Source: Mycolicibacterium malmesburyense (GTDB lineage: Bacteria > Actinomycetota > Actinomycetes > Mycobacteriales > Mycobacteriaceae). Taken from it: a stretch of DNA of 51,166 nt. Positions 8,711-16,657 of the stretch are shown here, in pieces (position 1 is the first letter of the stretch; each line of letters starts with the position of its first letter). Location of the stretch: NCBI RefSeq assembly GCF_001050015.1, contig NZ_CVTB01000261.1:1-51166 (forward strand), read 5' to 3'. The notes beneath the pieces were generated by a model, which did not search any database, was not told where the DNA came from, and worked only from the letters and a program-made list of their open reading frames with translations. Both the position numbers and the translations under genes were made by a program.

Positions 8711-9801
8711 GCGAGCTTCGCCAGCGCGACCTCGGGGTCGTAACCGGCGAACCCGCCGAGGCGGCCGTCGCGCAACCGGTTGACCCACGCGGGATCGGCC
8801 AGCAGGGCGCGGCCGATCGCGATCATGTCGAACTCACCGGAGTCGAACTGCTGAACCAGCCGGTCGACGGGCGCAGGCTGAATCACCTGACCCTGCTTTT
8901 CGCTGCGGAACTGCGTTTCGAGTCCGACCGAGCCGACCGCGATCACCGGGCGTCCCGTCACCTTCTTCGTCCAGCCTGCGAGGCTCAAATCGCGGTCGTG
9001 ATCCGGGAATCCGGCCACGTAATGCCTGCGCGTCGACGGATGGAAGACGTCGACTCCGGCGTCGACCAACGGGGTGAGCAGCTCCTGGAGTTCGGTGGGA
9101 TCCTCGGCGATCGATGCCGCGTAGTCAGTGCCCTTCCACTGCGAGAAACGGAAGATGACCGGATAGTCAGGACCGACGGCGGCCCGCACCGCTGCGACCA
9201 CCTCCGCGGGGAAGCGGGTCCGCTCGGCCAACGTCCCGCCGTATCCGTCAGTGCGCAGATTCGTTCGCGTCCAGAAGAATTGGTCGAGAAGATAACCGTG
9301 CGCGCCGTGCAGTTCGACGGCGTCGAAGCCGATGTCTCGGGCGGCCGATGCACTGCGCGCGTACGACTCCGCGAGCCGGGGGAGTTCCTCGGTCTTCAGC
9401 GCGCGACCCCGCGGACGGCCGTGGCCGTCGACGCCCGAAGGGCCGACCGGTACGACACCGTCGGCATCGTCGCGCTGCGCGCCCTGGTGCCACAGCTGTG
9501 CGGCGATCGTCGCGCCTTCGGCATGGACGTCCTCGACGACGCGCGCCCAGCCGGCCACCGTCTGCGCGCCGCCGAGCGTCGGGATGGAGGACGGGTATCC
9601 CGCGGCGGGGTCCGGAAGTCGAATCCCCTCGGTGATGATCAGGCCGACGCCACCGGCGGCGCGGCGGCGGTAGTACTCGGCCACATCGGCACCCGGTACG
9701 CCGTCGGGGGACGCCTGACGGGTCATCGGTGCCATCGCGAACCGGTTCGGCACGGTCAGCGAGCCGATGGTCAACGGTTGAAACAGATTCTGAACGGCCA
9801 C
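8707..9801 (-). CDS. NADH:flavin oxidoreductase (Old Yellow Enzyme family)
   Basis: This TIM-barrel FMN enzyme of about 364 aa reduces activated C=C bonds. The start of the barrel (LFQPLTIG, NRFAMAPMTR), the AQLWHQGAQ strand, and the substrate-binding HGAHGYLLDQF with FxSPxxN-like FFWTRTNLRTDGYGG are all present, as is the C-terminal phosphate-binding IGRALLADPAW. It lacks the extra Fe-S domain of the 2,4-dienoyl-CoA reductase type. GTG at 9801 is chosen over TTG at 9813; neither has a strong ribosome site. It could serve xenobiotic or enoate reduction and is not obviously tied to the sulfur genes it faces. Confidence 0.88.
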   Translation of the reverse strand: MAVQNLFQPLTIGSLTVPNRFAMAPMTRQASPDGVPGADVAEYYRRRAAGGVGLIITEGIRLPDPAAGYPSSIPTLGGAQTVAGWARVVEDVHAEGATIAAQLWHQGAQRDDADGVVPVGPSGVDGHGRPRGRALKTEELPRLAESYARSASAARDIGFDAVELHGAHGYLLDQFFWTRTNLRTDGYGGTLAERTRFPAEVVAAVRAAVGPDYPVIFRFSQWKGTDYAASIAEDPTELQELLTPLVDAGVDVFHPSTRRHYVAGFPDHDRDLSLAGWTKKVTGRPVIAVGSVGLETQFRSEKQGQVIQPAPVDRLVQQFDSGEFDMIAIGRALLADPAWVNRLRDGRLGGFAGYDPEVALAKLA

Positions 9802-9843
9802 GAAGCCGTTCAACGCCGCGGCGCCGGGGTTGATTCCGGGCCG

Positions 9844-9975
9844 CTACTGCTCCGACGGCTTGTCGACGGCCTCGTCCGGAAGCGGCAGTCCCTCGGCGCC
9901 GGGGGTCGCGGGGGACAGCACGTCCTCGGCCTGCTCGGTGGATTCGGGCTTTACATTATCGTTCGGAGATGTCAT
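9844..9975 (-). CDS. Small acidic hypothetical protein (43 aa)
   Basis: An ATG at 9975 with GAGG six bases upstream opens a 43-codon frame. The product is acidic and rich in Pro, Glu and Ser (it ends DEAVDKPSEQ), with no Cys or hydrophobic segment, so it is probably disordered and cytoplasmic. It lies between the Old Yellow Enzyme gene and the GntR gene on the same strand. Codon use is GC-rich at third positions, as in its neighbours, which supports coding. No function can be assigned. Confidence 0.5.
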   Translation of the reverse strand: MTSPNDNVKPESTEQAEDVLSPATPGAEGLPLPDEAVDKPSEQ

Positions 9976-10019
9976 GCCGACCTCATACCCACCCGGCGGG
10001 TGTCGCTAACCCGATCCGC

Positions 10020-10730
10020 TCAGCGGTCGACGAGCATGGCCTCGAAGGCCACCCGGTCGCCGCGGTAGAGGGCGCGAACGAGTTCGATCGGTTCGTCGGC
10101 ATCGTCGACGGTGCGACGGTTGAGCAACAGCACCGGCATCGCGGTGGTGGTGCCGAGCAGTCGCGCCTCGCGAGGTGACGGTAGGGCGGTCTCGATCCGT
10201 TCCAGCGCGGCGCCGAACACCACCCCCGACGCCCGGATCGCCGCGTACAGGGACGTGGTGGGGTCGAAGGTCTTCCGCAACCATCCGAATCGGGCGACCG
10301 CCAAGAAGGTGCTCTCCAGACCGATGCGTTCACCGTCGGCGAGCAGCACCCGCTCGAGCCGCATCACCTTGGCGCCGCGCCGCACGTCGAGCGCCGAGGC
10401 GGTCTCGGCATCGGCGCGGACGTCTTCCCAGGTGACAAGTAGCCGCCCTGGTGCCCGGCCCATCCGCTCAGCACCTTCGGTATAGGACCGTAACGACAAC
10501 GGCTGCACGAGTTTCGGCCGCGACACCACGGTGCCGCGACCGCGATGCTCGATTCGTCCCTCGACCAGCAGTTCGTGCAGCGCCTGGCGCACGGTTTCGC
10601 GCGCGACGTCGAAACGGACGGCCAGATCACGTTCCGCCGGTACCGGATCGCCGATGTCGAGGTCGGCGAGTAGTTCGTCCAGTGCCGTGCGGACCAGATG
10701 CGCTTTCGGCGCGCGTGTCACCTCGGTCAT
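10020..10730 (-). CDS. GntR-family (HutC subfamily, UTRA) regulator of the phosphonate locus
   Basis: The 236-aa protein has an N-terminal winged helix (VPAERDLAVRFDVARETVRQAL, residues about 30-50) followed by a UTRA ligand domain (about 90-230; GLESTFL and the C-terminal PIELVRALYRGDR are typical). HutC-type regulators usually repress nearby catabolic genes and release on binding the substrate. Its ATG overlaps the stop of the HD-oxygenase gene by four bases, so it is made with that enzyme. Two inverted repeats of the TTGGnCTAnACCAA form in the locus are its likely operators. A phosphonate or phosphonate derivative is the inferred ligand. Confidence 0.87.
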   Translation of the reverse strand: MTEVTRAPKAHLVRTALDELLADLDIGDPVPAERDLAVRFDVARETVRQALHELLVEGRIEHRGRGTVVSRPKLVQPLSLRSYTEGAERMGRAPGRLLVTWEDVRADAETASALDVRRGAKVMRLERVLLADGERIGLESTFLAVARFGWLRKTFDPTTSLYAAIRASGVVFGAALERIETALPSPREARLLGTTTAMPVLLLNRRTVDDADEPIELVRALYRGDRVAFEAMLVDR

Positions 10731-11251
10731 CGCGGTCGGTTCGCGGCGCCGACCCGTTCGGCGATGGCGGCGAGTACGTCGAGACCGACACCGGAAGCGC
10801 CGGAAACCTTGGCGGCATCGTCATATCGGCGCAGCCGGAGCGCATCGGGCCACCACGGATGGTCGACGTACCGCAAATCCGTTGCGGCGCCGCCCTGTCG
10901 GGCCAGGGAGGACACCGATACGGGCGACAGGCTGTCGCCGTAACCGGGATGGGTGGCCACGAGGTAGCGCTTGGCGGCGACATGCGCGCCCGCGAGCCAT
11001 CCGACGCGCGTTCCGAATCGCGGTGTGAGCCAGGCGCAGGCGACCACCTCGTGGGCCCTCGAGTCGCCCGCCAGCAGCGGGCTGTGCCCGACGTCGTGTA
11101 ACGCCGCGGCGAGCACCAGTTCGTCATCGGCGCCGTCCTCGATCGCCAGCGCCGCCGACTGACACGCATGGTCGAACTCGTCGACCACCGCCTCGTCCCA
11201 GACGCCGCGCAGTGACTCGAGTGCCGCAACCATGTCCCCGCATGCAGTCAC
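10727..11251 (-). CDS. HD-domain phosphonate oxygenase, PhnZ-like
   Basis: The 174-aa HD protein keeps the ligand set expected of PhnZ-type mixed-valence diiron oxygenases: H28, H52-D53 in ALHDVGH, H67, H90 and H101, plus a C-terminal RRYDDAAK. The stretch HPGYGDSLSPVSVSSLARQGG is typical of the PhnZ group rather than nucleotide phosphohydrolases. PhnZ oxidatively cleaves 1-hydroxy-2-aminoethylphosphonate to glycine and phosphate. No PhnY-type 2-oxoglutarate hydroxylase is present in the locus, so the substrate may be taken up already hydroxylated or differ. Start choices are GTG 11251 or ATG 11233. It is divergent from the FAD oxidoreductase across a 108-nt control region. Confidence 0.82.
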   Translation of the reverse strand: MTACGDMVAALESLRGVWDEAVVDEFDHACQSAALAIEDGADDELVLAAALHDVGHSPLLAGDSRAHEVVACAWLTPRFGTRVGWLAGAHVAAKRYLVATHPGYGDSLSPVSVSSLARQGGAATDLRYVDHPWWPDALRLRRYDDAAKVSGASGVGLDVLAAIAERVGAANRPR

Positions 11252-11270
11252 GGGACGAACATAGCAGAAA

Positions 11271-11284
11271 TTGGTCTATACCAA
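11271..11284. promoter_or_regulatory. GntR/HutC operator in the divergent phosphonate promoter
   Basis: TTGGTCTATACCAA is a perfect 14-bp inverted repeat (arms TTGGT/ACCAA) between the HD oxygenase and FAD oxidoreductase genes. It has the GGTCTANACC core common to HutC-subfamily operators and nearly repeats at 12482-12495. It lies 20 nt upstream of the HD gene start, where it could block the leftward promoter and autoregulate the GntR gene. Confidence 0.7.
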
Positions 11285-11359
11285 TCGTTCACCGGACGTA
11301 CAGGTGGTCACCACCCGCCCGTCGTCCCTCAGTCGCCGCGCGGCGGCACAGTCCCGGGC

Positions 11360-12475
11360 GTGCGCATCATCATCATCGGCGGCGGGATCCTCGGCACGGC
11401 ACACGCTTTCGAGGCGGTGCGGCGCGGGCACCAGGTCGTTCAGCTCGAGCGCGAGGCGGAAGCGCGTGGTGCCACCGTGCGCAACTTCGGGCTCGTGTGG
11501 GTTTCCGGGCGGGCGGTCGAGGAGCTCGAGATCACGCTGCGTGCGCGGCAGCTGTGGGAAGAACTCGCCGCGCTGATTCCCGGTGTGGGATTCCGGCCGA
11601 ACGGATCGCTGACCCTGTTACGGACGCCGGCCGAGGTCGCCGTCGCCGAAGAGGCGGCCCAGCGGCCGGACGGTGCCGCACGCGGCTTCACCCTGCTCGA
11701 CGCCGATCGGGCGCGCGCCATGAACCCCGCCCTCAAAGGCAAATTCCTGGCCGCACTGCATTGCGCGCGCGACGCCGCGGTCGAATCCCGACAGGCGATG
11801 CCGGCCATCCGCCGACACCTCGCGGCAACCGGTCGCTACACGTTCCTGCCCGGCGTCGAGGCCCGAGCGGTCGACCGCGCCCGCGTCCGCGACGACCGGG
11901 GCGATCATCACGATGGCGACCTCGTCGTGGTCTGCACGGGTGCGGCACACGGCGGACTGACTCGCGAGCTCGCAGGAGAGTTGCCGGTGCGAAGGGTCCG
12001 GCTGCAGATGATGCAGACCGCGCCGCTCGGCGAGAGGCTCACCACGGCGATCGCCGACGGCGACAGCATGCGGTATTACCCCGGCTTCGCCGGTGCTGCG
12101 CTCGACGACCTCAACCGCAGCCAGCCGCAGGATGTCACCGCCGAACAGCACCACATGCAGCTGCTGTGTGTGCAGCGGCTGAACGGCGGGCTGACCATCG
12201 GCGACACCCACGAGTACAGCGAACCGTTCGCCTTCGATCTTTCCGAAGGTCCGAGCGACTACCTCACCGCACTCGTCGAGGAGTTCCTGGGCAGACCCCT
12301 GCCGCGGATCGAACAGCGCTGGGCCGGGGTCTACAGCCAGAGCACCGAAGCCGGTGCGGTGGTTTGTCGCCGCACACCGGCCGACGGCGTGCACGTGGTC
12401 ACCGGTCCGGGCGGCCGGGGGATGACGCTCGGCCCCGCGGTCGCCGAGCAGACCGCCGACATTCTCGGCTTATGA
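11360..12475 (+). CDS. Phosphonate-locus FAD-dependent oxidoreductase (DAO family, TIGR03364-like)
   Basis: The 371-aa enzyme opens at once with a Rossmann motif (IIIIGGGILGTAHA) and belongs to the D-amino-acid/glycine oxidase fold; the C-terminal GPGGRGMTLGPAVAEQTADI closes the FAD site. Members of this group (TIGR03364) occur almost only in phosphonate clusters and are expected to oxidise the C-N bond of aminoalkylphosphonates, for example 2-aminoethylphosphonate or its N-methyl form, to phosphonoacetaldehyde. That would feed the HAD enzyme encoded next. The substrate is inference from context. The GTG start has no clear ribosome site but lies at the edge of the essential dinucleotide motif, so a later start is impossible. 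Confidence 0.85.
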   Translation: MRIIIIGGGILGTAHAFEAVRRGHQVVQLEREAEARGATVRNFGLVWVSGRAVEELEITLRARQLWEELAALIPGVGFRPNGSLTLLRTPAEVAVAEEAAQRPDGAARGFTLLDADRARAMNPALKGKFLAALHCARDAAVESRQAMPAIRRHLAATGRYTFLPGVEARAVDRARVRDDRGDHHDGDLVVVCTGAAHGGLTRELAGELPVRRVRLQMMQTAPLGERLTTAIADGDSMRYYPGFAGAALDDLNRSQPQDVTAEQHHMQLLCVQRLNGGLTIGDTHEYSEPFAFDLSEGPSDYLTALVEEFLGRPLPRIEQRWAGVYSQSTEAGAVVCRRTPADGVHVVTGPGGRGMTLGPAVAEQTADILGL

Positions 12476-12481
12476 CCGCAA

Positions 12482-12495
12482 TTGGCCTAGACCAA
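12482..12495. promoter_or_regulatory. Second GntR/HutC operator
   Basis: TTGGCCTAGACCAA shares 12 of 14 bases with the operator at 11271-11284 and begins seven bases after the FAD oxidoreductase stop. Its position 75 nt before the HAD gene suggests an internal, separately controlled promoter for the HAD-phnDCE-dehydrogenase genes. Confidence 0.65.
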
Positions 12496-12570
12496 TATCG
12501 ACGTCGGCTGTTCACCGGAAGTTCGGTTCGCCAAAACCTCCCGGTCCGGCCCGCGACCGAAGGTGGACAC

Positions 12571-13242
12571 ATGCGAATCGAACTAGCCGTTCTCGACATG
12601 GCCGGCACGGTGGTGAGCGACGACGGGTTGGTAGTGCGCGCGTTCGAGGAGGCGGCGAGCGCGGTCGGTGTGCCCGCCGAGGGTGAGGAACGCGAGGCCG
12701 CACGCAGATATGTCCTCGACACGATGGGCCAATCCAAGATTCAGGTGTTTAAGACGCTCTTCGGCGACGACGGCCGCGCGGCCGAGGCCAACAGCGCCTT
12801 CGAGATGGCCTATGCGCGGCACCTCGACGGCGGGGTCGCCCCGATAGACGGTGCAGTTCAGACGATTTCGGAACTGCGTGAAGCGGGCGTCCGCGTCGCA
12901 CTGGTCACCGGCTTCAGCCCCTCCACCCAACAGCGCCTCCTCGACGCGCTCGGGTGGCAGGACGTGGCCGACGTCGCCCTCGCCCCGGGGCCGGGTGTAC
13001 GCGGGCGCCCCTGCCCGGACCTGGTGCTGACCGCGCTGATGCGGACGGGCGTCGACGACGTCCGCAAGGTCGCCGTCGCCGGCGACACCGCCAGCGACAT
13101 CTCGTCCGGGCGAAGCGCCGGAGCAGGGGTCGTCGCGGGCGTACTCACCGGCGCGCACGACGCGCAGGCGCTGCACGCCGCGGGCGCCACGCACGTACTG
13201 ACCTCGATCGCCGAGTTGCCCCAGATCCTGCTCTCCGCTTGA
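12571..13242 (+). CDS. Phosphonatase-like HAD hydrolase (PhnX-like, TIGR03351 type)
   Basis: The 223-aa HAD hydrolase has motif I as LDMAGTVV (nucleophile Asp9, with Ala-Gly-Thr as in phosphonatases), motif II at LVTGFS, and motif IV as GDTASDI. PhnX hydrolyses phosphonoacetaldehyde to acetaldehyde and phosphate using a Schiff-base lysine; the MGQSK segment (Lys56) lies by eye where that residue is expected. It would complete a path from the FAD oxidoreductase product. The ATG at 12571 has AAGGTGG a few bases upstream; the longer open frame would run back into the upstream operator and is rejected. Confidence 0.85.
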   Translation: MRIELAVLDMAGTVVSDDGLVVRAFEEAASAVGVPAEGEEREAARRYVLDTMGQSKIQVFKTLFGDDGRAAEANSAFEMAYARHLDGGVAPIDGAVQTISELREAGVRVALVTGFSPSTQQRLLDALGWQDVADVALAPGPGVRGRPCPDLVLTALMRTGVDDVRKVAVAGDTASDISSGRSAGAGVVAGVLTGAHDAQALHAAGATHVLTSIAELPQILLSA

Positions 13243-13269
13243 CCGACGAACCGAAAAGGACTGTTTGCC

Positions 13270-14250
13270 ATGAGTTCTCGACACACCCATCGCCTTCGCA
13301 GCGCCGTCGTCGCCGCGAGCGCCGCACTCGCCCTCGCCGGATGTTCGAGCGGCGACTCCGGTTCCGGATCCGACCCCGCGAACGAGCAGGGATTCCCTGA
13401 CACCATCACCCTTGCCGCCATCCCCGCCGAGAACTCCACCGACATGCGGGCGAGCTATGAGCCTCTGATCAAGTTGTTGGAGAAGGAAACCGGATCCACA
13501 GTCGAATTCATCCAAGCCTCCGACTACGCAGGCGTGGTGGAAGGGATGATCGCCGACAACGTCGACCTGGCGTTCTTCGGCCCGTTCGCCTACGTCGTTG
13601 CGAAGGTCAACGGCGCGAAGATCACTCCACTCGGTGCGGTGATCGAGGAACAGGGCACCGACCCGGGCTATCAGTCCTACGGGCTGGCTCGCGCGGACAA
13701 CGCCGCGGTCAACGCTCTCCCCGACTTCGCCGGGAAGAAGGTCTGTTTCGTGGATCCGGGCTCGACCTCCGGATTCCTGTATCCCTCGGCCGGACTGATC
13801 GAGGCCGGAGTCATCAAGTCAGGGTCCGAGGCAGATATCTCGGCAGCCATGACTCCGATCTACGCCGGTGGACACGATGCGTCGGCGTTGGCCATCAAGA
13901 ACGGTGACTGCGACGCGGGATTCGCGTTCGACAGCATGGTGGACAAGACGATGATCGAAAAGGGTGATCTGGCGGCTGGGGACCTCAAGACGGTGTGGAA
14001 GTCGGAGATGATCGCCGGTTCGGTCTTCGCGGCCAACGACTCCCTGGGACCGGAGGCGATCGAGAAGCTCACGGCCATCTTCACGGAGAAGGCGAACGCG
14101 GACGTGATGGAGGCGGAGGGGTTCTGCGCCGGCGATGAATGCCTGATCACCGACGAACGGGTCTGGGGCGTGGTGCCGGTCGAGGACTCCGCCTATGACG
14201 GCGTGCGGAAAGTCTGTGAGGTCACCGGTTCCGAGAAGTGCAAGGGCTGA
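13270..14250 (+). CDS. phnD: Phosphonate ABC transporter substrate-binding lipoprotein
   Basis: The 326-aa protein starts with a lipoprotein signal ending in the lipobox LAGC (Cys24), so it is anchored on the outer face of the membrane. The mature part is a PhnD-type periplasmic binding fold: an early IPAENSTDMRASYEPL segment, the YAGVVEGMIADNVDLAFFGPFAYV stretch and PGSTSGFLYP, which forms the phosphonate-binding loop in this family. It delivers phosphonates (or phosphite or phosphate analogues) to PhnE. AAAAGGA precedes the ATG, 27 nt after the HAD gene. The next gene, phnC, begins within a few bases of its stop. Confidence 0.92.
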   Translation: MSSRHTHRLRSAVVAASAALALAGCSSGDSGSGSDPANEQGFPDTITLAAIPAENSTDMRASYEPLIKLLEKETGSTVEFIQASDYAGVVEGMIADNVDLAFFGPFAYVVAKVNGAKITPLGAVIEEQGTDPGYQSYGLARADNAAVNALPDFAGKKVCFVDPGSTSGFLYPSAGLIEAGVIKSGSEADISAAMTPIYAGGHDASALAIKNGDCDAGFAFDSMVDKTMIEKGDLAAGDLKTVWKSEMIAGSVFAANDSLGPEAIEKLTAIFTEKANADVMEAEGFCAGDECLITDERVWGVVPVEDSAYDGVRKVCEVTGSEKCKG

Positions 14251-14255
14251 GCGCT

Positions 14256-15068
14256 GTGGATTCCGTCGACCCCGACCATGCGGTCGCAGGCGACGACGTG
14301 GTGGTCGCCGTGCGGAACCTGACCAAGCGGTTCGGTGACACGGTCGCACTCGACGAAGTCTCGCTCGACGTCCACCGCAGCGAATTGCTGGTCCTGCTCG
14401 GGCTTTCGGGATCGGGCAAGTCGACGCTGTTGCGGTGTCTGAACGGCTTGCAACCCGTCAGCGCGGGGCAGATCAACGTCGGCGGCACTCGCGTCGACCA
14501 AGCCTCGCGGGCGGACCTGCGCGCGCTGCGCACCCGGGTCGGCTTCGTGTTCCAGCAGTTCAACCTCGTCGGTCGACTGAGTTGCCTGGAGAACGTCCTG
14601 ATCGGTGGCCTCGGCCGGCTCTCGCTGCCACGGTACGGGGCGCTGACCTATCCACGGAGTATGCGGGAAGAGGCGCTCGCGAACCTCGACCGGGTGGGGC
14701 TCGGTGATTTCGCATCCCGGCGCGCCGACACCCTATCCGGCGGCCAGCAGCAGCGCGTTGCGGTGGCCCGCACGCTCATGCAGCGCCCGGCGCTACTGCT
14801 CGCCGACGAACCGGTGGCCTCGTTGGATCCCGAAAATGCCGGCGTCGTCATGGATCTGCTGTTCCGGATCTGCATCGAGGAGAAATTGACCGTGGTGTGC
14901 ACCCTGCACCAGGTCGACCTCGCGCTGGGGTGGGCGCATCGGCTCATCGGACTGCGCAGCGGCCGCAAGGTGCTCGACCGGCCCGCCGTCGGGTTGAACC
15001 GCGAGGACGTGATGGGCATTTACCAGCGTGTCGATCCGAAGGTCAACCATCCGGCCCGAACGCTGTGA
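14256..15068 (+). CDS. phnC: Phosphonate ABC transporter ATP-binding protein
   Basis: The product of about 270 aa is a complete ABC ATPase: Walker A GLSGSGKST, Q-loop FVFQQFNLV, signature LSGGQQQR, Walker B LLLADEP and the switch His in TLHQVD. The Q-loop region and Phe-Asn-Leu-Val are typical of PhnC. It powers phosphonate uptake through PhnE. The GTG at 14256 is preferred because AAGGG at 14242-14246 is well placed; another GTG at 14238 would overlap phnD. Its stop overlaps the phnE GTG in a GTGA junction. Confidence 0.92.
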   Translation: MDSVDPDHAVAGDDVVVAVRNLTKRFGDTVALDEVSLDVHRSELLVLLGLSGSGKSTLLRCLNGLQPVSAGQINVGGTRVDQASRADLRALRTRVGFVFQQFNLVGRLSCLENVLIGGLGRLSLPRYGALTYPRSMREEALANLDRVGLGDFASRRADTLSGGQQQRVAVARTLMQRPALLLADEPVASLDPENAGVVMDLLFRICIEEKLTVVCTLHQVDLALGWAHRLIGLRSGRKVLDRPAVGLNREDVMGIYQRVDPKVNHPARTL

Positions 15069-16657
15069 ACACGACGCTCGCTGAGCGGTCCCGCGTCCCG
15101 GACCGTACCCCCCGGCGAGCCCGGTTCCCCGGCATTCTGCACGCGGTGAGCCTGGGGGCCGTCGTCGTGACGGTGCTCTCCGCGTGGCTCATCGATTTCG
15201 CGCCCACCACCCTGTTCGATGGCGTCGACGAAGTGGTCGCACTCGTCGAGCGCATGCTGCCGCCGCGGCTCGACGACCCGGGCCGGATCGGCGTGCTGGC
15301 CGTCGAGACGCTGTTGATGGCGGTGCTGGGAACGGTCCTGGCCGCGATCGCCTCGGTACCGCTGGCGTTCCTCGCCGCGCGCAACACGACGCCGCATCCG
15401 GCCGTCTATGCCGTGGCACGGGCCGTGATCACGTTCTGCCGGGCGATGCCGGACCTGTTGTTCGCGGTGTTGTTCGTCCGGGCCCTGGGCATCGGCGTCC
15501 TGCCGGGCATCCTCGCGCTGGGGCTGCACTCGATCGGGATGCTGGGCAAGCTGTTCGCCGACGCCATCGAGGACAGCGATCCCGGGCCACGTGAAGCCGT
15601 TCGCAGCACGGGCGCCGGCTACTTCCGGGAGATGCTGAACGCCGTTGTCCCGCAGGTGGTGCCGGCATGGATCGGGATATTCGTCTATCGCATCGACATC
15701 AATCTGCGAATGTCGGTCGTGCTCGGCTTCGTCGGCGCGGGGGGCATCGGCTTCGCATTGCAGGACGCACTGCGCGGGTTGGTCTACCCTCGTGCGCTCG
15801 GAATCGTCCTGGTGATTCTCGGCATCATCGCGGCGATGGAGCTGATCGTGATCGGCGTTCGGCGCATACTGTTGACGCCCTCCGCGGCCGACCCACGCCG
15901 CGACCGTGTTGCGCGATTCGTGTTGTCGCTGACGGTCATTGCCACGAGCATCGTTGCCCTGGCGGTCCTGAAGATCAGCCCGCTGTCGCTGCTGACCTGG
16001 CCGGGACCGTCGCTCGAGGTGTTCGCCCGGATGATCCCGCCGAACTTCGACACCCTCGGCGCCGCCCTCTTCGACGCAGCACTGCAGACCATCGCAATCG
16101 GCGTCGTGTCGACCGCGATCGGCGTCGTGCTCTCGATCCCGGTGGGGATCCTGGCGGCGCGAAACATCACGCCGAACAGTTTCTGCTACTGGTTCGCCCG
16201 CGGCTGGATACTCCTGGTGCGCGCGGTGCCCGAACTGATCCTGGCCGTGGTCTTCGTGGCCGCGCTCGGGCTCGGTCCGATCGCCGGTACGTGCGCCCTG
16301 GCCATCGGGTCGATCGGCTTTCTGGCCAAATTGGTCGCCGATGCCGTCGAGGAAATCAACCCGGGTCCGATGGAGGCGGTCCGTTCGGTCGGCGGCGGAT
16401 GGTGGAAAACCCTTACCGCGGCGGTGATTCCACAGGCGGTGCCGGCGATGGTCGGCTCGAGCCTGTACCTCCTGGACGTCAATGTGCGCACGTCGACGAT
16501 CCTCGGCATCGTCGGTGCGGGCGGCATCGGCTATCTGCTGTTCGAGTCGATCCGCACGTTGAACTTCGACGTCGCGGGCGCGATCGTGCTGGTGATCTTC
16601 GCCATCGTCTACGCCATCGAGAGGTTGTCGGGATGGATTCGGTCGCTCCTGATCTGA
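15065..16657 (+). CDS. phnE: Double-domain phosphonate ABC transporter permease (PhnE-PhnE fusion)
   Basis: The 530-aa product contains two complete PhnE-type permease domains in tandem, about residues 1-275 and 276-530. Each has the EAA loop that contacts PhnC: DPGPREAVRSTGAGYFREM in the first and NPGPMEAVRSVGGGWWKTL in the second. Each also has a downstream GFVGAGGIG or GIVGAGGIG turn. Most PhnE proteins are single-domain and dimerise; here the pseudo-dimer is covalent, so one chain probably pairs with two PhnC subunits. GTG at 15065 overlaps the phnC stop. The 3' end overlaps the alcohol dehydrogenase start by 25 bases. Confidence 0.92.
   Translation: MNTTLAERSRVPDRTPRRARFPGILHAVSLGAVVVTVLSAWLIDFAPTTLFDGVDEVVALVERMLPPRLDDPGRIGVLAVETLLMAVLGTVLAAIASVPLAFLAARNTTPHPAVYAVARAVITFCRAMPDLLFAVLFVRALGIGVLPGILALGLHSIGMLGKLFADAIEDSDPGPREAVRSTGAGYFREMLNAVVPQVVPAWIGIFVYRIDINLRMSVVLGFVGAGGIGFALQDALRGLVYPRALGIVLVILGIIAAMELIVIGVRRILLTPSAADPRRDRVARFVLSLTVIATSIVALAVLKISPLSLLTWPGPSLEVFARMIPPNFDTLGAALFDAALQTIAIGVVSTAIGVVLSIPVGILAARNITPNSFCYWFARGWILLVRAVPELILAVVFVAALGLGPIAGTCALAIGSIGFLAKLVADAVEEINPGPMEAVRSVGGGWWKTLTAAVIPQAVPAMVGSSLYLLDVNVRTSTILGIVGAGGIGYLLFESIRTLNFDVAGAIVLVIFAIVYAIERLSGWIRSLLI

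Noticed and set aside
12512..12570. A longer N-terminus for the HAD hydrolase reading back from 12571.
   Set aside because: The extension crosses the operator region, lacks a ribosome site, and precedes the conserved first strand by a long unrelated stretch.
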